Of a DNA stretch of 20,242 nucleotides, positions 1 to 7,956 are shown one piece after another (position 1 is the first letter of the stretch; each line of letters opens with the position of its first letter). The DNA is taken from the NCBI GenBank assembly GCA_002084435.1, contig NBLG01000008.1, forward strand, positions 1 through 20,242. The letters run 5' to 3'. The notes below the pieces were generated by a model. It was not told where the DNA came from, did no database searches, and saw only the letters and a list, made by a program, of their open reading frames with translations. The position numbers and the translations under genes were made by a program. The stretch comes from Tenericutes bacterium 4572_104 (lineage in GTDB: Bacteria; Bacillota_I; Bacilli_A; Izemoplasmatales; UBA5603).

Positions 1-65
1 AAAATCAATATTTTCTTTATTTTAAATAATTATTATAAATATTATACTTTATATATATAATAAAT

Positions 66-87
66 AAAACCTGTTTCAGAGTTTTTT
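66..87 (+). terminator. weak possible terminator at the left edge
   Basis: An AAAACCT arm and an AG-A-GTTTT arm around GTTTC can form a short stem with one bulge, followed by TTTTTT. No upstream gene is visible in the window, and the rest of 1-130 is nearly pure A/T with nothing else recognisable. The stem is weak, so this is only a candidate. Confidence 0.2.
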
Positions 88-102
88 CCTCTCTTTAAAG
101 GG

Positions 103-136
103 AAACATATGTTTTTTCAACAAATTATAGTATAAT
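103..136 (+). promoter_or_regulatory. probable promoter of the secreted protease gene, with an adjacent palindrome
   Basis: A perfect TATAAT lies at 131-136, about 25 bases before the likely start codon at 161. No good -35 hexamer is seen at the expected distance. Instead a perfect 12-base palindrome, AAACATATGTTT, sits at 103-114, covering the place where a -35 would be. It could be an operator, but palindromes of this kind are common by chance in DNA this AT-rich. Confidence 0.4.
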
Positions 137-160
137 AACATATATATAATGGTGATGATT

Positions 161-1045
161 ATGAAAATAAAAAGACTTTTAATTATTTTATTGCTTAGTG
201 TATTAACATTCTTTATTACTAGCTGTGACTATGTAATTACATTAAACCCCCCTGAGACTACAACTTTAGAAACTAGCCTTTATCCTACCGCTTTGAACGG
301 TACGTATACTTTTGAAGATAGTAATTATCTTGATTTCCCAGAATATGTATCTCCTACTTATTCACTTACTGATGTCTCAGCTTATAATGATGTATTATTA
401 GCTACACAAGATTATATCCGACACGCTAATATTGAGGTATATACTACATTAAGTGAAGAACAGTTTGCCTTTCCTTGGTCTAATGTTCCAACTGAAGTTG
501 AAGTAGCTACGAGCCAAGGATCAGGATTTATCTTTAAAGAAGATGATATTTCATATTATGCGATTACCAACTATCATGTAATAAACCCTAATGGTTATAA
601 TGCAAAATATGAAGTAAAAGCTTATGGAGATAAATATTATACAGAAGCTACAGTTATTGCTGGAGATGAGGATTTAGATTTAGCTGTAATAAAATTTGAT
701 AAATTATATCGAGAAGATATTACTATAGTTAATATTGAAGCTAGATTATTTTATAGCTTTACTCCAGGAGAATTAGTTATGGCTGTAGGGAACCCATTAA
801 ACTTAGATAACAATGTTACCTTTGGAGAATTTATTTCAATGGAATCAATAGATAATGTCGATTATGATGTAATACATCACAATGCATCAATTCATGAAGG
901 TTCAAGCGGTGGTGCTTTAGTTGATGTAGATGGAAATTTATTAGGAGTAAATGCTTGGGGTGCTAATTCAGTAGATTCTGAATCGTTTGCAATACCAAAT
1001 TATATTGTATATATTTTCTTAAAAAATAATGGAATATTAGACTAG
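161..1045 (+). CDS. lipoprotein trypsin-like serine protease (HtrA/DegP-like catalytic domain, no PDZ)
   Basis: This is probably a membrane-anchored extracytoplasmic serine peptidase. The N-terminus has Lys/Arg, a hydrophobic stretch and a lipobox ending FITSC, so Cys22 would be lipidated. The catalytic triad is readable: His139 in ITNYHV, Asp173 in DLDLAVIKF and Ser249 in GSSGGAL, where the family usually has GNSGG. Residues 23-110 form a poorly conserved linker. The protein ends right after the protease fold, with no room for the PDZ domain of full HtrA/DegP. Its 294 aa is short for HtrA but normal for standalone S1C-type proteases. I chose ATG161 over ATG149 because GGTGAT at 151-156 fits as its ribosome binding site and the signal peptide then begins MKIKR. 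The gene stands alone on the plus strand. Substrate unknown. Confidence 0.85.
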   Translation: MKIKRLLIILLLSVLTFFITSCDYVITLNPPETTTLETSLYPTALNGTYTFEDSNYLDFPEYVSPTYSLTDVSAYNDVLLATQDYIRHANIEVYTTLSEEQFAFPWSNVPTEVEVATSQGSGFIFKEDDISYYAITNYHVINPNGYNAKYEVKAYGDKYYTEATVIAGDEDLDLAVIKFDKLYREDITIVNIEARLFYSFTPGELVMAVGNPLNLDNNVTFGEFISMESIDNVDYDVIHHNASIHEGSSGGALVDVDGNLLGVNAWGANSVDSESFAIPNYIVYIFLKNNGILD

Positions 1046-1070
1046 TTTTGTCTAACATTCCATTTTTTAT
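1021..1070. terminator. bidirectional rho-independent terminator
   Basis: Arms 1031-1042 and 1050-1061 pair over 12 bases with one mismatch, around a 7-base loop. ATTTTTTAT follows on the plus strand and the mirror tract ATTATTTTTT on the minus strand. It ends the protease gene, whose stop codon TAG (1043-1045) lies in the loop, and also the convergent permease gene. Confidence 0.85.
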
Positions 1071-1083
1071 ATATGAATTTATA

Positions 1084-1812
1084 TCATTTGTTCTTTTCTA
1101 TCGCAAAAAGTAAATAGCTTTTAAAGTATGGTCTAACTACAAAATATGTTAATAACCCAATATAAACAAGTTGTAAAATAACAGCTAAAACGATTAAAAA
1201 TGTAGATGTAAATGCATATCCGTAGTATATCTCTTGAAATAAAATACCTGAAAGATAAGCTGGAGATATAACGAGTATATATTGGAATACCGTAGGAATT
1301 AAATTATTGGCATAAAAGAAAGGAATTAAGGCAAATAGTACAATATATCCAATATAACTAATTGACATAATCTGCGTTGATTTAGAAATAAGCGCAAGTA
1401 CTGAACCTATAATTATGTGCATAAGAGCGCCCAAAATATAGATTAAGAAAAATAGAAGAATATTAATTGACATATTTAATACAAATACCATTACTAAAGA
1501 ATATAGAATAAATGGTATCATAAGCAATAACATTGCGCTAGTCACTTTAGAAAGGATTATTTCTAAAGAACTACATTTAGCGATTGCAAGTGGAAATAAA
1601 GTATGTTCTTCTTTTTCAATGTAGATACTGATAGAAAAAATAATTGTAGGTAAAATAAAAACTGTAATATAAATAAATATCATCGCATTTATGTTTGTTA
1701 GAAAAGCCATAGCTCCCGCAAAAATAACAGAAATGGCTATAACAATATGTAAAATATTATATTTTATATAATTTTTAAAATCATTTTTCAATATACTTAG
1801 AAAATTTGTCAA
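1084..1812 (-). CDS. ABC-2-like membrane permease subunit
   Basis: A 242-aa hydrophobic protein with about six membrane segments (roughly residues 18-38, 42-64, 90-113, 115-143, 150-168 and 200-228). A cytosolic loop after the second segment contains IYIEKEEHTLFPLAIAKCSS, which resembles the E-rich loop of ABC-2 drug-export permeases. The size suits the permease half of a two-component exporter. The start is TTG at 1812: AGGAGGG at 1819-1825 lies six bases upstream and no ATG fits better. The upstream regulator's stop codon overlaps that binding site, so translation is probably coupled. No separate ATPase gene adjoins it. The only candidate partner is the ABC-like C-terminus of the upstream TetR protein. 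The family is inferred from topology and context, not from a decisive motif. Confidence 0.6.
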   Translation of the reverse strand: MTNFLSILKNDFKNYIKYNILHIVIAISVIFAGAMAFLTNINAMIFIYITVFILPTIIFSISIYIEKEEHTLFPLAIAKCSSLEIILSKVTSAMLLLMIPFILYSLVMVFVLNMSINILLFFLIYILGALMHIIIGSVLALISKSTQIMSISYIGYIVLFALIPFFYANNLIPTVFQYILVISPAYLSGILFQEIYYGYAFTSTFLIVLAVILQLVYIGLLTYFVVRPYFKSYLLFAIEKNK

Positions 1813-1823
1813 ATTAAACCCTC

Positions 1824-3125
1824 CTAATTCTTGATTTGATCTATATGAATTGTTCCAAAATTAATCAATGTAAAATTTGATAAATCAAGAAAATTATTAA
1901 TATTGAAATCAACCTTCTTGATTTTTTTTGAAATTAGATATCCTTTTTTATTTTTATATTTTATTAAATAATATAGATTGTTGTTTTTAGGTAATAATTC
2001 CTGACTTACAGCCTTTATTACATCGTTGTTTTTTTGATAATATAAATTATCAATAACATCTAAAAACAAAGGAAACTCTGGCTCTATTACTACTATTTTA
2101 CAGGTTTTACTCAATAAAGGCAACAACTCAGTAAAAAGTAAATGAATATCTTTTAAATCAGCGAATTTTAAAAGATTATTTAAAACTATTCTTTCTGTAC
2201 CGATTACATTTAAAAATACAAGGGCTAAAAAGTATTTTTCAATCTGATTTAATAAATGAAAACTTTTTATAGAGAAATTTAAATTCTTTAAAACTAATAA
2301 ATAGCTATAATCTTTTAAATTGCGTTTTATCCCCTCAGTAATTATCGAATTTAAATCTACTTTACGAATTTTAAGATTTTCTCTAACATTATGTAAAAAT
2401 TCTTTTTCATCAATCAAATATTGTCCAAGAAAAATAGTGTTTTCTTTATAATAACCGTTTTTATTCGATAACAAATATACCAATTTATCCTGAAATTCAG
2501 GTAAAATAAATAAATCATTATGTTTACTTGGTTTAATATCTTCTTCATTTAAACTATTCAAAATTATTCTAATCACTGAATATATCTTATCTTTAGATAA
2601 TAACTCATTTAAATTAAAAGGAAAATAATAATAATTTAGTATCAAATTATGGAAAAATAATCTTTGGTTGATATTTAAATTTTGTTTTTCGATTATACTC
2701 TTAATCTTCACATTAAATCTAACCAAAATTGGTTCAATACAATTTTTTTTAATTTTGTTTTGTAGTTCAATATTTTCTTTAAATATTCTTTGTAGTAAAA
2801 CATAATAATCTGAATTTAAAATACTTAATTTGTTAATGTTTTCGTATAACAAATACAATGCTTGTTTAATTGAAGATATTGAAGAAAAATCAATGTTTTC
2901 TTCGTTAAACAGGGATATTTGAATAGTATATACATAATCAATTAAAGCAAAATATACATCTTCTTTTGTCTTAAAGCGATAATAAAAACTTCCTTTATTA
3001 AGTCCTGAATTCTTAATTATTTCGTTAATTGATGCTTGATCAAAACTATTTTTGGTAAATTCACCTAGGCATGCCAAAAATAAAGCTTGATTTTTTCTTA
3101 ATAAATATGTTCTATCATTAATCAA
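1824..3125 (-). CDS. TetR-family regulator with a long C-terminal extension resembling a degenerate ABC ATPase
   Basis: Residues 1-75 are a clear TetR/AcrR DNA-binding domain: ALFLACLGEFTKNSFDQASINEIIKNSGLNKGSFYYRFKTKEDV has the usual helix-turn-helix and the GSFYYRFKTKEDV recognition end. A helical ligand-binding region runs to about residue 195, where a normal TetR protein would end. About 235 further residues follow. Their order recalls an ABC ATPase: NKNGYYKENT (~221-230), a GQ plus VRENL stretch (~234-250), LLNQIEKYFLAL (~291-302) at the signature position, RIVLNN and FADLKD (~312-326) at Walker B and D-loop, and KIVVIEPEF (~343-351) at the H-loop. GKS/T, LSGGQ and the Walker B acidic residues are absent, so ATP hydrolysis is unlikely. 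The start is taken as TTG at 3125 with AAAGGTGG upstream; a GTG at 3134 would lie inside that site. It is coupled to the permease. TetR part sure; ABC relation tentative. Confidence 0.8.
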   Translation of the reverse strand: MINDRTYLLRKNQALFLACLGEFTKNSFDQASINEIIKNSGLNKGSFYYRFKTKEDVYFALIDYVYTIQISLFNEENIDFSSISSIKQALYLLYENINKLSILNSDYYVLLQRIFKENIELQNKIKKNCIEPILVRFNVKIKSIIEKQNLNINQRLFFHNLILNYYYFPFNLNELLSKDKIYSVIRIILNSLNEEDIKPSKHNDLFILPEFQDKLVYLLSNKNGYYKENTIFLGQYLIDEKEFLHNVRENLKIRKVDLNSIITEGIKRNLKDYSYLLVLKNLNFSIKSFHLLNQIEKYFLALVFLNVIGTERIVLNNLLKFADLKDIHLLFTELLPLLSKTCKIVVIEPEFPLFLDVIDNLYYQKNNDVIKAVSQELLPKNNNLYYLIKYKNKKGYLISKKIKKVDFNINNFLDLSNFTLINFGTIHIDQIKN

Positions 3126-3130
3126 TTTTA

Positions 3131-3176
3131 CCACCTTTATTCCATATAGTATAGACTGCCTAGTTTATATATTATC
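3131..3176 (-). promoter_or_regulatory. possible promoter and operator of the tetR-permease pair
   Basis: A -10-like TATACT lies at 3153-3148 and the ribosome binding site AAAGGTGG at 3138-3131. The GC-richer patch TAGACTGCCTA (3152-3162) is an imperfect palindrome (TAGnCnGnCTA) overlapping the -10, which would suit autorepression by the TetR protein. The -35 region is poor. This is a tentative reading. Confidence 0.28.
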
Positions 3177-3184
3177 ATAAATTT

Positions 3185-3220
3185 GAAAAAAAAGAAAGAA
3201 GAGCCTATTTTCTCTTCTTT
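3185..3220 (-). terminator. rho-independent terminator of the thyA...ycxB-like operon
   Basis: A 9-bp perfect stem (3212-3220 with 3195-3203) encloses an 8-base loop. On the minus strand it is followed by C and eight T residues. The stop codon of the last gene lies inside the loop. This separates the seven-gene operon from the downstream tetR unit. Confidence 0.8.
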
Positions 3221-3705
3221 TTTAGATTAAATTTTGTGAAAATATACTTTTCAAATTGTTCTTTATCACCATCATTTTCAAAGCCTTCAAAAGAAATAAG
3301 ATAGGATTTTCTCTCATTTGATTGTAACATATAAAATGTAGTCGATTTTTTAGCTTTTATAATGTTTGAATAAGGAACTGTATAACTATCTTTGTTTTTA
3401 ATCTCGAATGAATCATCTCTAAAAATATACGTCTGTAATACAGGTTCTTCCACAAGAGGTGATTTTTTCAATAATCTGTTAGTTGTTATTTTTTGCATAA
3501 AATAAGTTAAAGCTAAATAAAACAGCAATATACCAAATAATAACAATGCATAAATCCATTCTTGTTTAATTAACATATATGTTATAAAAACCAAAGAAAT
3601 AGCTGTTATAACAACAAAATTCTTTTTAATATAGCTATTTAAATAATATTTGTTATAGCTTAAGATTAAATCTTTATTGTACAGAGTTTGATTTCTAATT
3701 TCCAT
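3205..3705 (-). CDS. YcxB-like two-TM membrane protein
   Basis: A 166-aa protein with two adjacent membrane segments (about residues 30-47 and 50-70). A soluble C-terminal domain follows, containing LQTYIFRDDSFEIKNKDSYTVPYSNIIKAKKSTTFYMLQ and then LISFEGF. This layout and the F-x-I/V-x..S...PYS.I pattern match the YcxB-like family of small membrane proteins, whose function is not established. The C-terminus is very basic (KKKRK). The ATG start has a strong GGAGG site. The stop codon of the upstream PAP2 gene (TAG) overlaps that site, so the two are probably translationally coupled. It is last in the run from thyA. Family assignment is from pattern memory only. Confidence 0.6.
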   Translation of the reverse strand: MEIRNQTLYNKDLILSYNKYYLNSYIKKNFVVITAISLVFITYMLIKQEWIYALLLFGILLFYLALTYFMQKITTNRLLKKSPLVEEPVLQTYIFRDDSFEIKNKDSYTVPYSNIIKAKKSTTFYMLQSNERKSYLISFEGFENDGDKEQFEKYIFTKFNLKKKRK

Positions 3706-3715
3706 TTTTTTCCTC

Positions 3716-4666
3716 CTATATATTTAAATATTTAAATAGTTTGGGATACATTCCAATACCAATAAATACAACAACAACATATCTTAAATATACTAATATA
3801 AGAGATAATACTCCCATAAAGCCTTGATCAACTAAATTATCAGGGTTAAAAACTATTAAAAACGTGTATTTTAATATGAATAATATTCCAATAACTATAG
3901 TTATTCCAAGAATAAATCTCAATATATTCTTTAAAATATTATTGTGTTGTTGAAAATTAACATATTTCTTTTCATAAAATATGCCGACGATAAACCCTCC
4001 AACAGTCCCAAACAATTTAGCAGAAAATTTACCATCTAAATAGAATATGTGTGCATCTAAAATACCTTGATCTACATTTATAAGATAATAATATATTAAA
4101 GCTATTATAAATGCAAATATACTTATAATTAAAATTAAAAAATAAAACAAATTCATATTTTCTATTTTATCATAATATTTAGAAATATAATAGGCAATAA
4201 ATATACCGATAATAAGTCCAGCTAAAACATCTGTTAAATAATGGACGCCAATATACATTCTACTGATAGCTACTAGAGTAGAGGCTATTATAGCCAAAAT
4301 TAATAACCAATTTTTCTTAATAAGATAGTATAATCCAAAAAATGTTGTGGATGCTATTTGTGTGTGGCCACTTGGAAATGAATATCCTTGACTAGTTTCT
4401 GGTCTTAAATTTTCAATAGTTGAATCTACTAAATATGGCCTTGTACGCTGAAATACCACTTTTAATAAATTATTAATACTTAAAGAAATAAAAATAATAA
4501 ATCCCATTTTTTCTCCAGCAACCTTATCATAGCACCAATACACATATCCTAAAACAATTATCAAAGTTACTTCTTCACCTAATATGGTACTTGATTCAAA
4601 GAAAAAATCTAAGAATGTGTTTCTTAATGACTGAAGAAAGTGAATTATATCTAATTCAAAGTCCAT
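3716..4666 (-). CDS. PAP2-superfamily membrane phosphatase
   Basis: An integral membrane phosphatase of the phosphatidate/undecaprenyl-diphosphate phosphatase type. All three catalytic motifs are intact: K69-x6-R76-P77 (KVVFQRTRP), P98-S-G-H101 in YSFPSGHTQ, and SR136-x5-H142-x3-D146 in SRMYIGVHYLTD. At 316 aa it is longer than a minimal PAP2 enzyme because of about four extra C-terminal membrane segments (residues ~170-310). Its neighbour plsC makes phosphatidate, so dephosphorylation of a lipid phosphate is plausible. The substrate cannot be read from the sequence; cell-wall lipid carrier recycling would be odd if the organism lacks a wall. ATG at 4666 follows AGGAGGG by four bases, and this site overlaps the stop of the preceding gene. 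Confidence 0.88.
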   Translation of the reverse strand: MDFELDIIHFLQSLRNTFLDFFFESSTILGEEVTLIIVLGYVYWCYDKVAGEKMGFIIFISLSINNLLKVVFQRTRPYLVDSTIENLRPETSQGYSFPSGHTQIASTTFFGLYYLIKKNWLLILAIIASTLVAISRMYIGVHYLTDVLAGLIIGIFIAYYISKYYDKIENMNLFYFLILIISIFAFIIALIYYYLINVDQGILDAHIFYLDGKFSAKLFGTVGGFIVGIFYEKKYVNFQQHNNILKNILRFILGITIVIGILFILKYTFLIVFNPDNLVDQGFMGVLSLILVYLRYVVVVFIGIGMYPKLFKYLNI

Positions 4667-4675
4667 GAAACCCTC

Positions 4676-5257
4676 CTAAAAAAGACCATAAAATAAAAGA
4701 CCTAAAGCTCCTGATATCAACACTATGTAAATTGGATGAATTCTTTTTTTTAGTTTTGAAACTCCAAAAGAAATTATAAATATAATAACAGCCCAAATTT
4801 GAAATTTGAAATCCTTAAAATTTAAATCAATAACATCAAATACACTTCTTAGTATAAATGTCAAAGCAACTGACATAATTATACCAGGTACAACAGGTGA
4901 AATGCCATTTAAAAATCCAATTACATATTTATTCGTTTTAAATTTATGAAAAGCCATTGCGATAAATAAAATAATAAAAAACGAAGGTAAAACTACTCCA
5001 AGAGTTGTAAAAATGGCTCCTAAGATTCCAGCTTGATTATAGCCTATGAATGTAGCTATATTTATCGCAAACGCTCCTGGAGTGGATTGTGAAATTGCAA
5101 TGAAGTCAATTAATACATCTGTGGATTCAACCCATCCATTTTTAATCACCTCTTCGGTGATTAAAGGAATCATGGCATATCCTCCACCAAAGGTAAATAT
5201 CCCTATTTTAAAGAATATCAAAAACATCTTTACCAGCAACAAGATAAAATCAATCAT
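4676..5257 (-). CDS. chromate-transporter (CHR) family half protein, second of a pair
   Basis: A short-chain CHR protein of about 193 aa with the family hallmark FGGGYAMIPLITEEV near the N-terminus, then a PGAFAINIATFIGY motif around residues 57-72 and about five to six membrane segments. Full-length ChrA proteins carry two such halves in one chain; here the halves are separate adjacent genes and probably pair. ATG5263 lies only one or two bases from AAGGTG, while ATG5257 has normal spacing, so I take 5257. Either start overlaps the end of the other half gene, giving coupled translation. CHR proteins are known for chromate (or sulfate) transport. The substrate here is not shown by the sequence, and there are no chromate-resistance genes nearby. 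Confidence 0.87.
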   Translation of the reverse strand: MIDFILLLVKMFLIFFKIGIFTFGGGYAMIPLITEEVIKNGWVESTDVLIDFIAISQSTPGAFAINIATFIGYNQAGILGAIFTTLGVVLPSFFIILFIAMAFHKFKTNKYVIGFLNGISPVVPGIIMSVALTFILRSVFDVIDLNFKDFKFQIWAVIIFIISFGVSKLKKRIHPIYIVLISGALGLLFYGLF

Positions 5258-5801
5258 TTTCATTCACCTTGTTTTCTTTGTTTATCAATACATTGTAAAA
5301 AATACCTATTATTCCACCAATTAAGATTACATATACAATGGGAATTAAATTGAAAAATCCCATAATTAATCCAAATACAACTAGAATATATGATAATATG
5401 CTTTTATCTACTTTCTTATATATACGAATAGCTGCGTTCATTATTAAAACCGCAACTCCCACACGTATTCCCATAAATGCATATTCTACGTAAACGTTAT
5501 TCTTAAACTGCATTAGAAACGCAGATATAATAATTATAATAACGAGTGAAGGAATTACTACACCTAAAGTCGCAATTGCGCTTCCTTTTATTTTCAATAC
5601 TTTATAACCTACATATGTAGCTGAATTTATCGCAATTGGCCCTGGTGTCGATTCAGCTATAGCAATGATATCTATAAATTCTTTCTCTGTTAACCAATGA
5701 TATTTATCTACCGCATAAAAATGGATTAAAGGTATCATAGAATACCCTCCTCCAAAGGTAAATAATCCTATTTTAAAGAAAGTAAAAAATAATAAAAACA
5801 T
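5250..5801 (-). CDS. chromate-transporter (CHR) family half protein, first of a pair
   Basis: A 183-aa short-chain CHR protein. It repeats the layout of its partner: FFKIGLFTFGGGYSMIPLIHF at the N-terminus, ESTPGPIAINSATYVGYKV around residues 53-71, and hydrophobic helices to the end. Two diverged half-size genes side by side fit the known arrangement in which the halves have opposite membrane orientation and form a heterodimer. The stop codon TGA (5252-5250) lies inside the start region of the second half gene. The upstream plsC stop (TAG) forms part of this gene's TAGGGAG binding site. Transport substrate not determined by the sequence. Confidence 0.87.
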   Translation of the reverse strand: MFLLFFTFFKIGLFTFGGGYSMIPLIHFYAVDKYHWLTEKEFIDIIAIAESTPGPIAINSATYVGYKVLKIKGSAIATLGVVIPSLVIIIIISAFLMQFKNNVYVEYAFMGIRVGVAVLIMNAAIRIYKKVDKSILSYILVVFGLIMGFFNLIPIVYVILIGGIIGIFYNVLINKENKVNEND

Positions 5802-5810
5802 ATTAGCTCC

Positions 5811-6626
5811 CTAATTATTTTTAAATTTAGTTAATTGTTCATTTATAATATTATAAATTTTTTCTGAAAGTGATGCAGTATCTAAGTCCTTATATTCTTC
5901 ATAAGGAATTAAAGGTAAAATATGCATATATACTTTTGTAGGTAAAATCCTCCATTTTTTAGATAGTTTATGCATGTCGTAGAGACAGACTGGAGATATA
6001 TCAGCTTTTGCTTTTTGGGCCAATTTAAATGAACCTGGTTTAAAATCAATCATTTCATTTTTATATGTTCTTTTACCTTCGGGAAATATTCCCATGGGTT
6101 GCCCGTCTTTTACTTGCTTTATTGCCTTGATAATAGATTCTAAAGCGCTTCTATCAGCGTATTTAGTGATAGGAATATTACCTAAACTATACATTAAATT
6201 CTTAAGAATTGGAAATCTAAACAAAGGCTTTTTAGCTATAAAGGCAATCGGAAAATCCTTATATACCTGCATAATAAACAAAGGATCTGTATATTCAATA
6301 TGGTTAGAATAGATGACAAAATTGTTATTCTTAGGAAGATTTTCTTTCCCTGTCACAATTAGACGAACTCGGTAATAAAATCTAAATATATACATATTAT
6401 AGATGTGAACGACTAAATGTTTCCACATTGCTTTTATAGACATTTTTTCAGTAGTATAAATAAAAATCGCAAATAACAATAATAATATTATTGCGATAAT
6501 TAAATTAAAAACAATAAATATTAAAATTACTGAAATTATACCTAAAAGGTCAAATACTAAATTTATTTGAATAGAATATAGGACAGTTAATATTAGTGCT
6601 AATACAACTTGTATAAAAACTAACAT
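5811..6626 (-). CDS. plsC: 1-acyl-sn-glycerol-3-phosphate acyltransferase (PlsC type)
   Basis: The enzyme transfers an acyl group to lysophosphatidate to form phosphatidate, the precursor of membrane phospholipids. The catalytic NHxxxxD motif is at 108-114 (NHIEYTD) and the FPEG motif at 181-184 (FPEGKRTYK). The FKPGSFKLAQKAKADISPV stretch is also typical. Two hydrophobic segments (about 4-27 and 29-57) precede the catalytic domain and anchor it to the membrane. At 271 aa it is slightly long because of this extension. Its binding site GAGGAGA lies at the end of dfrA, and only two bases separate the dfrA stop from its ATG. Placement between dfrA and membrane transporters is a mixed operon with no single pathway. 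Acyl donor (acyl-ACP or acyl-CoA) unknown. Confidence 0.9.
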   Translation of the reverse strand: MLVFIQVVLALILTVLYSIQINLVFDLLGIISVILIFIVFNLIIAIILLLLFAIFIYTTEKMSIKAMWKHLVVHIYNMYIFRFYYRVRLIVTGKENLPKNNNFVIYSNHIEYTDPLFIMQVYKDFPIAFIAKKPLFRFPILKNLMYSLGNIPITKYADRSALESIIKAIKQVKDGQPMGIFPEGKRTYKNEMIDFKPGSFKLAQKAKADISPVCLYDMHKLSKKWRILPTKVYMHILPLIPYEEYKDLDTASLSEKIYNIINEQLTKFKNN

Positions 6627-6628
6627 TA

Positions 6629-7093
6629 TTATCTCCTCTCATAAATAGCGAAAGTTAAATCTAAGTGATCTTCAGACCAAACTAAATCAAAACTATCTAA
6701 ATTTAGATTTAAATAAACATTTCCAATATATTCTTTTTTTATATGAGTTATATATAAACGTTTCGCATATGGAAAACTCAACTCATAAATAGTCTTTCCA
6801 CCTATTACAAATATCTCTTCTTCATGTTCTTCTTTTAAAAATTTAATCAAATCACGGACAACTTTTACTCCAGGATAAGAAAACTCCTCTAAAGAAGCAA
6901 CTATTATATTCCTTTTAGGAAGTGGATGACCTAATTGTTCTAAAATAGAATAAAAGGTCTTATCTCCCATTAATACAGTTTTATTAAGAGTAGTCTTTTT
7001 AAAATATTTTAAATCTTCTTTATAATTCCATGGTAAAAGGTTATCTTTACCTATTAAGTTATTTGGATCTATCGCAAATATTAAAGATATCAT
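6629..7093 (-). CDS. dfrA: dihydrofolate reductase
   Basis: Reduces dihydrofolate to tetrahydrofolate, regenerating the cofactor oxidised by ThyA. At 154 aa it is close to the usual ~160. IGKDNLLPWNYKEDLKYFKKTT gives Trp22, the catalytic acid Asp27 and Phe31; PLPKRN gives the Arg that binds the folate glutamate; IGGKTIYE is the nucleotide-binding GG. Oddly, position 44 is Asp (MGDKTF) where the family nearly always has Arg (MGRKT/MGRHT), a residue that contacts the 2'-phosphate of NADPH. The ATG shares one base with the thyA stop (TAATG), and its GGAAGGTGG site lies in the last thyA codons, so the pair is translationally coupled. Confidence 0.95.
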   Translation of the reverse strand: MISLIFAIDPNNLIGKDNLLPWNYKEDLKYFKKTTLNKTVLMGDKTFYSILEQLGHPLPKRNIIVASLEEFSYPGVKVVRDLIKFLKEEHEEEIFVIGGKTIYELSFPYAKRLYITHIKKEYIGNVYLNLNLDSFDLVWSEDHLDLTFAIYERR

Positions 7094-7956
7094 TATACAG
7101 CCACCTTCCCTTTGATTGCAGGATAAGGGTTATAATCAGTTAAAGTAAAATCTTTATAGACATAGTCTTCTATATTTTCATGATATTTTATATCCATTTT
7201 AGGTAAAGGTCTTGGATTTCTTGAAATTTGTAATTTAACTTGTTCGAGATGATTTAAATATATATGACCATCTCCAATTGTATGAATAAATTCATATGGC
7301 TTAAGTTGAGTAACTTTCGCTACCATCATAAGTAATAAAGCATATGATGCAATATTAAAAGGCACCCCTAAAAAAGCATCAGCTGAACGTTGATATAGCT
7401 GTAATGATAACTTACCATCTCTTACATAAAATTGATACAATATATGACAAGGTGGCAATGCCATATCCTTTATCTTAGGCGGATTCCAAGCAGAGACAAT
7501 TAATCTTCTACTATTGGGATTATTTTTGATTTCATCTATTACTTTTCCTAATTGATCATATCCATAAAAATCACGCCATTGTTTCCCATAAACCGGCCCT
7601 AGATCTCCATGTTTCTTACAAAAAGCCTCATCTGTTTTAACCTTTTCTATATATTCAGAAATGGTTTCTCCTGAAAAATCACTAGATTCAGTAAATTTCT
7701 TATATGGCCATTCATTCCAAATTCTTACATTATTGTCTACTAAATATTTTAATGATGTATCTCCTCTTACAAACCATAATAATTCATGAATAATCGATTT
7801 TAAATGTACTTTTTTTGTTGTTAAAAGAGGAAACCCATTTTCTAAATTAAATCTCATTTGATAACCAAAAGTTGAGATGATACCAGTACCTGTTCTATCA
7901 TCTTTTCTTGAACCTTCATTTAAAATATGTTTTAAAAAATCTAGATATTGTTTCAT
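7093..7956 (-). CDS. thyA: thymidylate synthase (ThyA, folate dependent)
   Basis: Makes dTMP from dUMP with methylenetetrahydrofolate, releasing dihydrofolate for the adjacent DHFR. At 287 aa it lies between the E. coli (264) and L. casei (316) forms because of an insert around residues 88-118. Signature parts are present: DRTGTG at 20-25, catalytic Cys170 in [15 protein letters not shown] at 150-151, [12 protein letters not shown] and [12 protein letters not shown]. The N-terminus [12 protein letters not shown] matches the family, and an in-frame TAA lies five codons upstream, so ATG7956 is the only credible start. No ribosome binding site lies next to it. The only good one (AAAGGAG, 7999-8005) is 42 bases upstream, beyond a hairpin. 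First gene of the operon. Confidence 0.96.
   Translation of the reverse strand: MKQYLDFLKHILNEGSRKDDRTGTGIISTFGYQMRFNLENGFPLLTTKKVHLKSIIHELLWFVRGDTSLKYLVDNNVRIWNEWPYKKFTESSDFSGETISEYIEKVKTDEAFCKKHGDLGPVYGKQWRDFYGYDQLGKVIDEIKNNPNSRRLIVSAWNPPKIKDMALPPCHILYQFYVRDGKLSLQLYQRSADAFLGVPFNIASYALLLMMVAKVTQLKPYEFIHTIGDGHIYLNHLEQVKLQISRNPRPLPKMDIKYHENIEDYVYKDFTLTDYNPYPAIKGKVAV

Noticed and set aside
4676..5801. A frameshifted single full-length chromate transporter
   Set aside because: Each half has its own start, binding site and FGGGY motif, and split CHR pairs are a known natural form, so no frameshift needs to be assumed.
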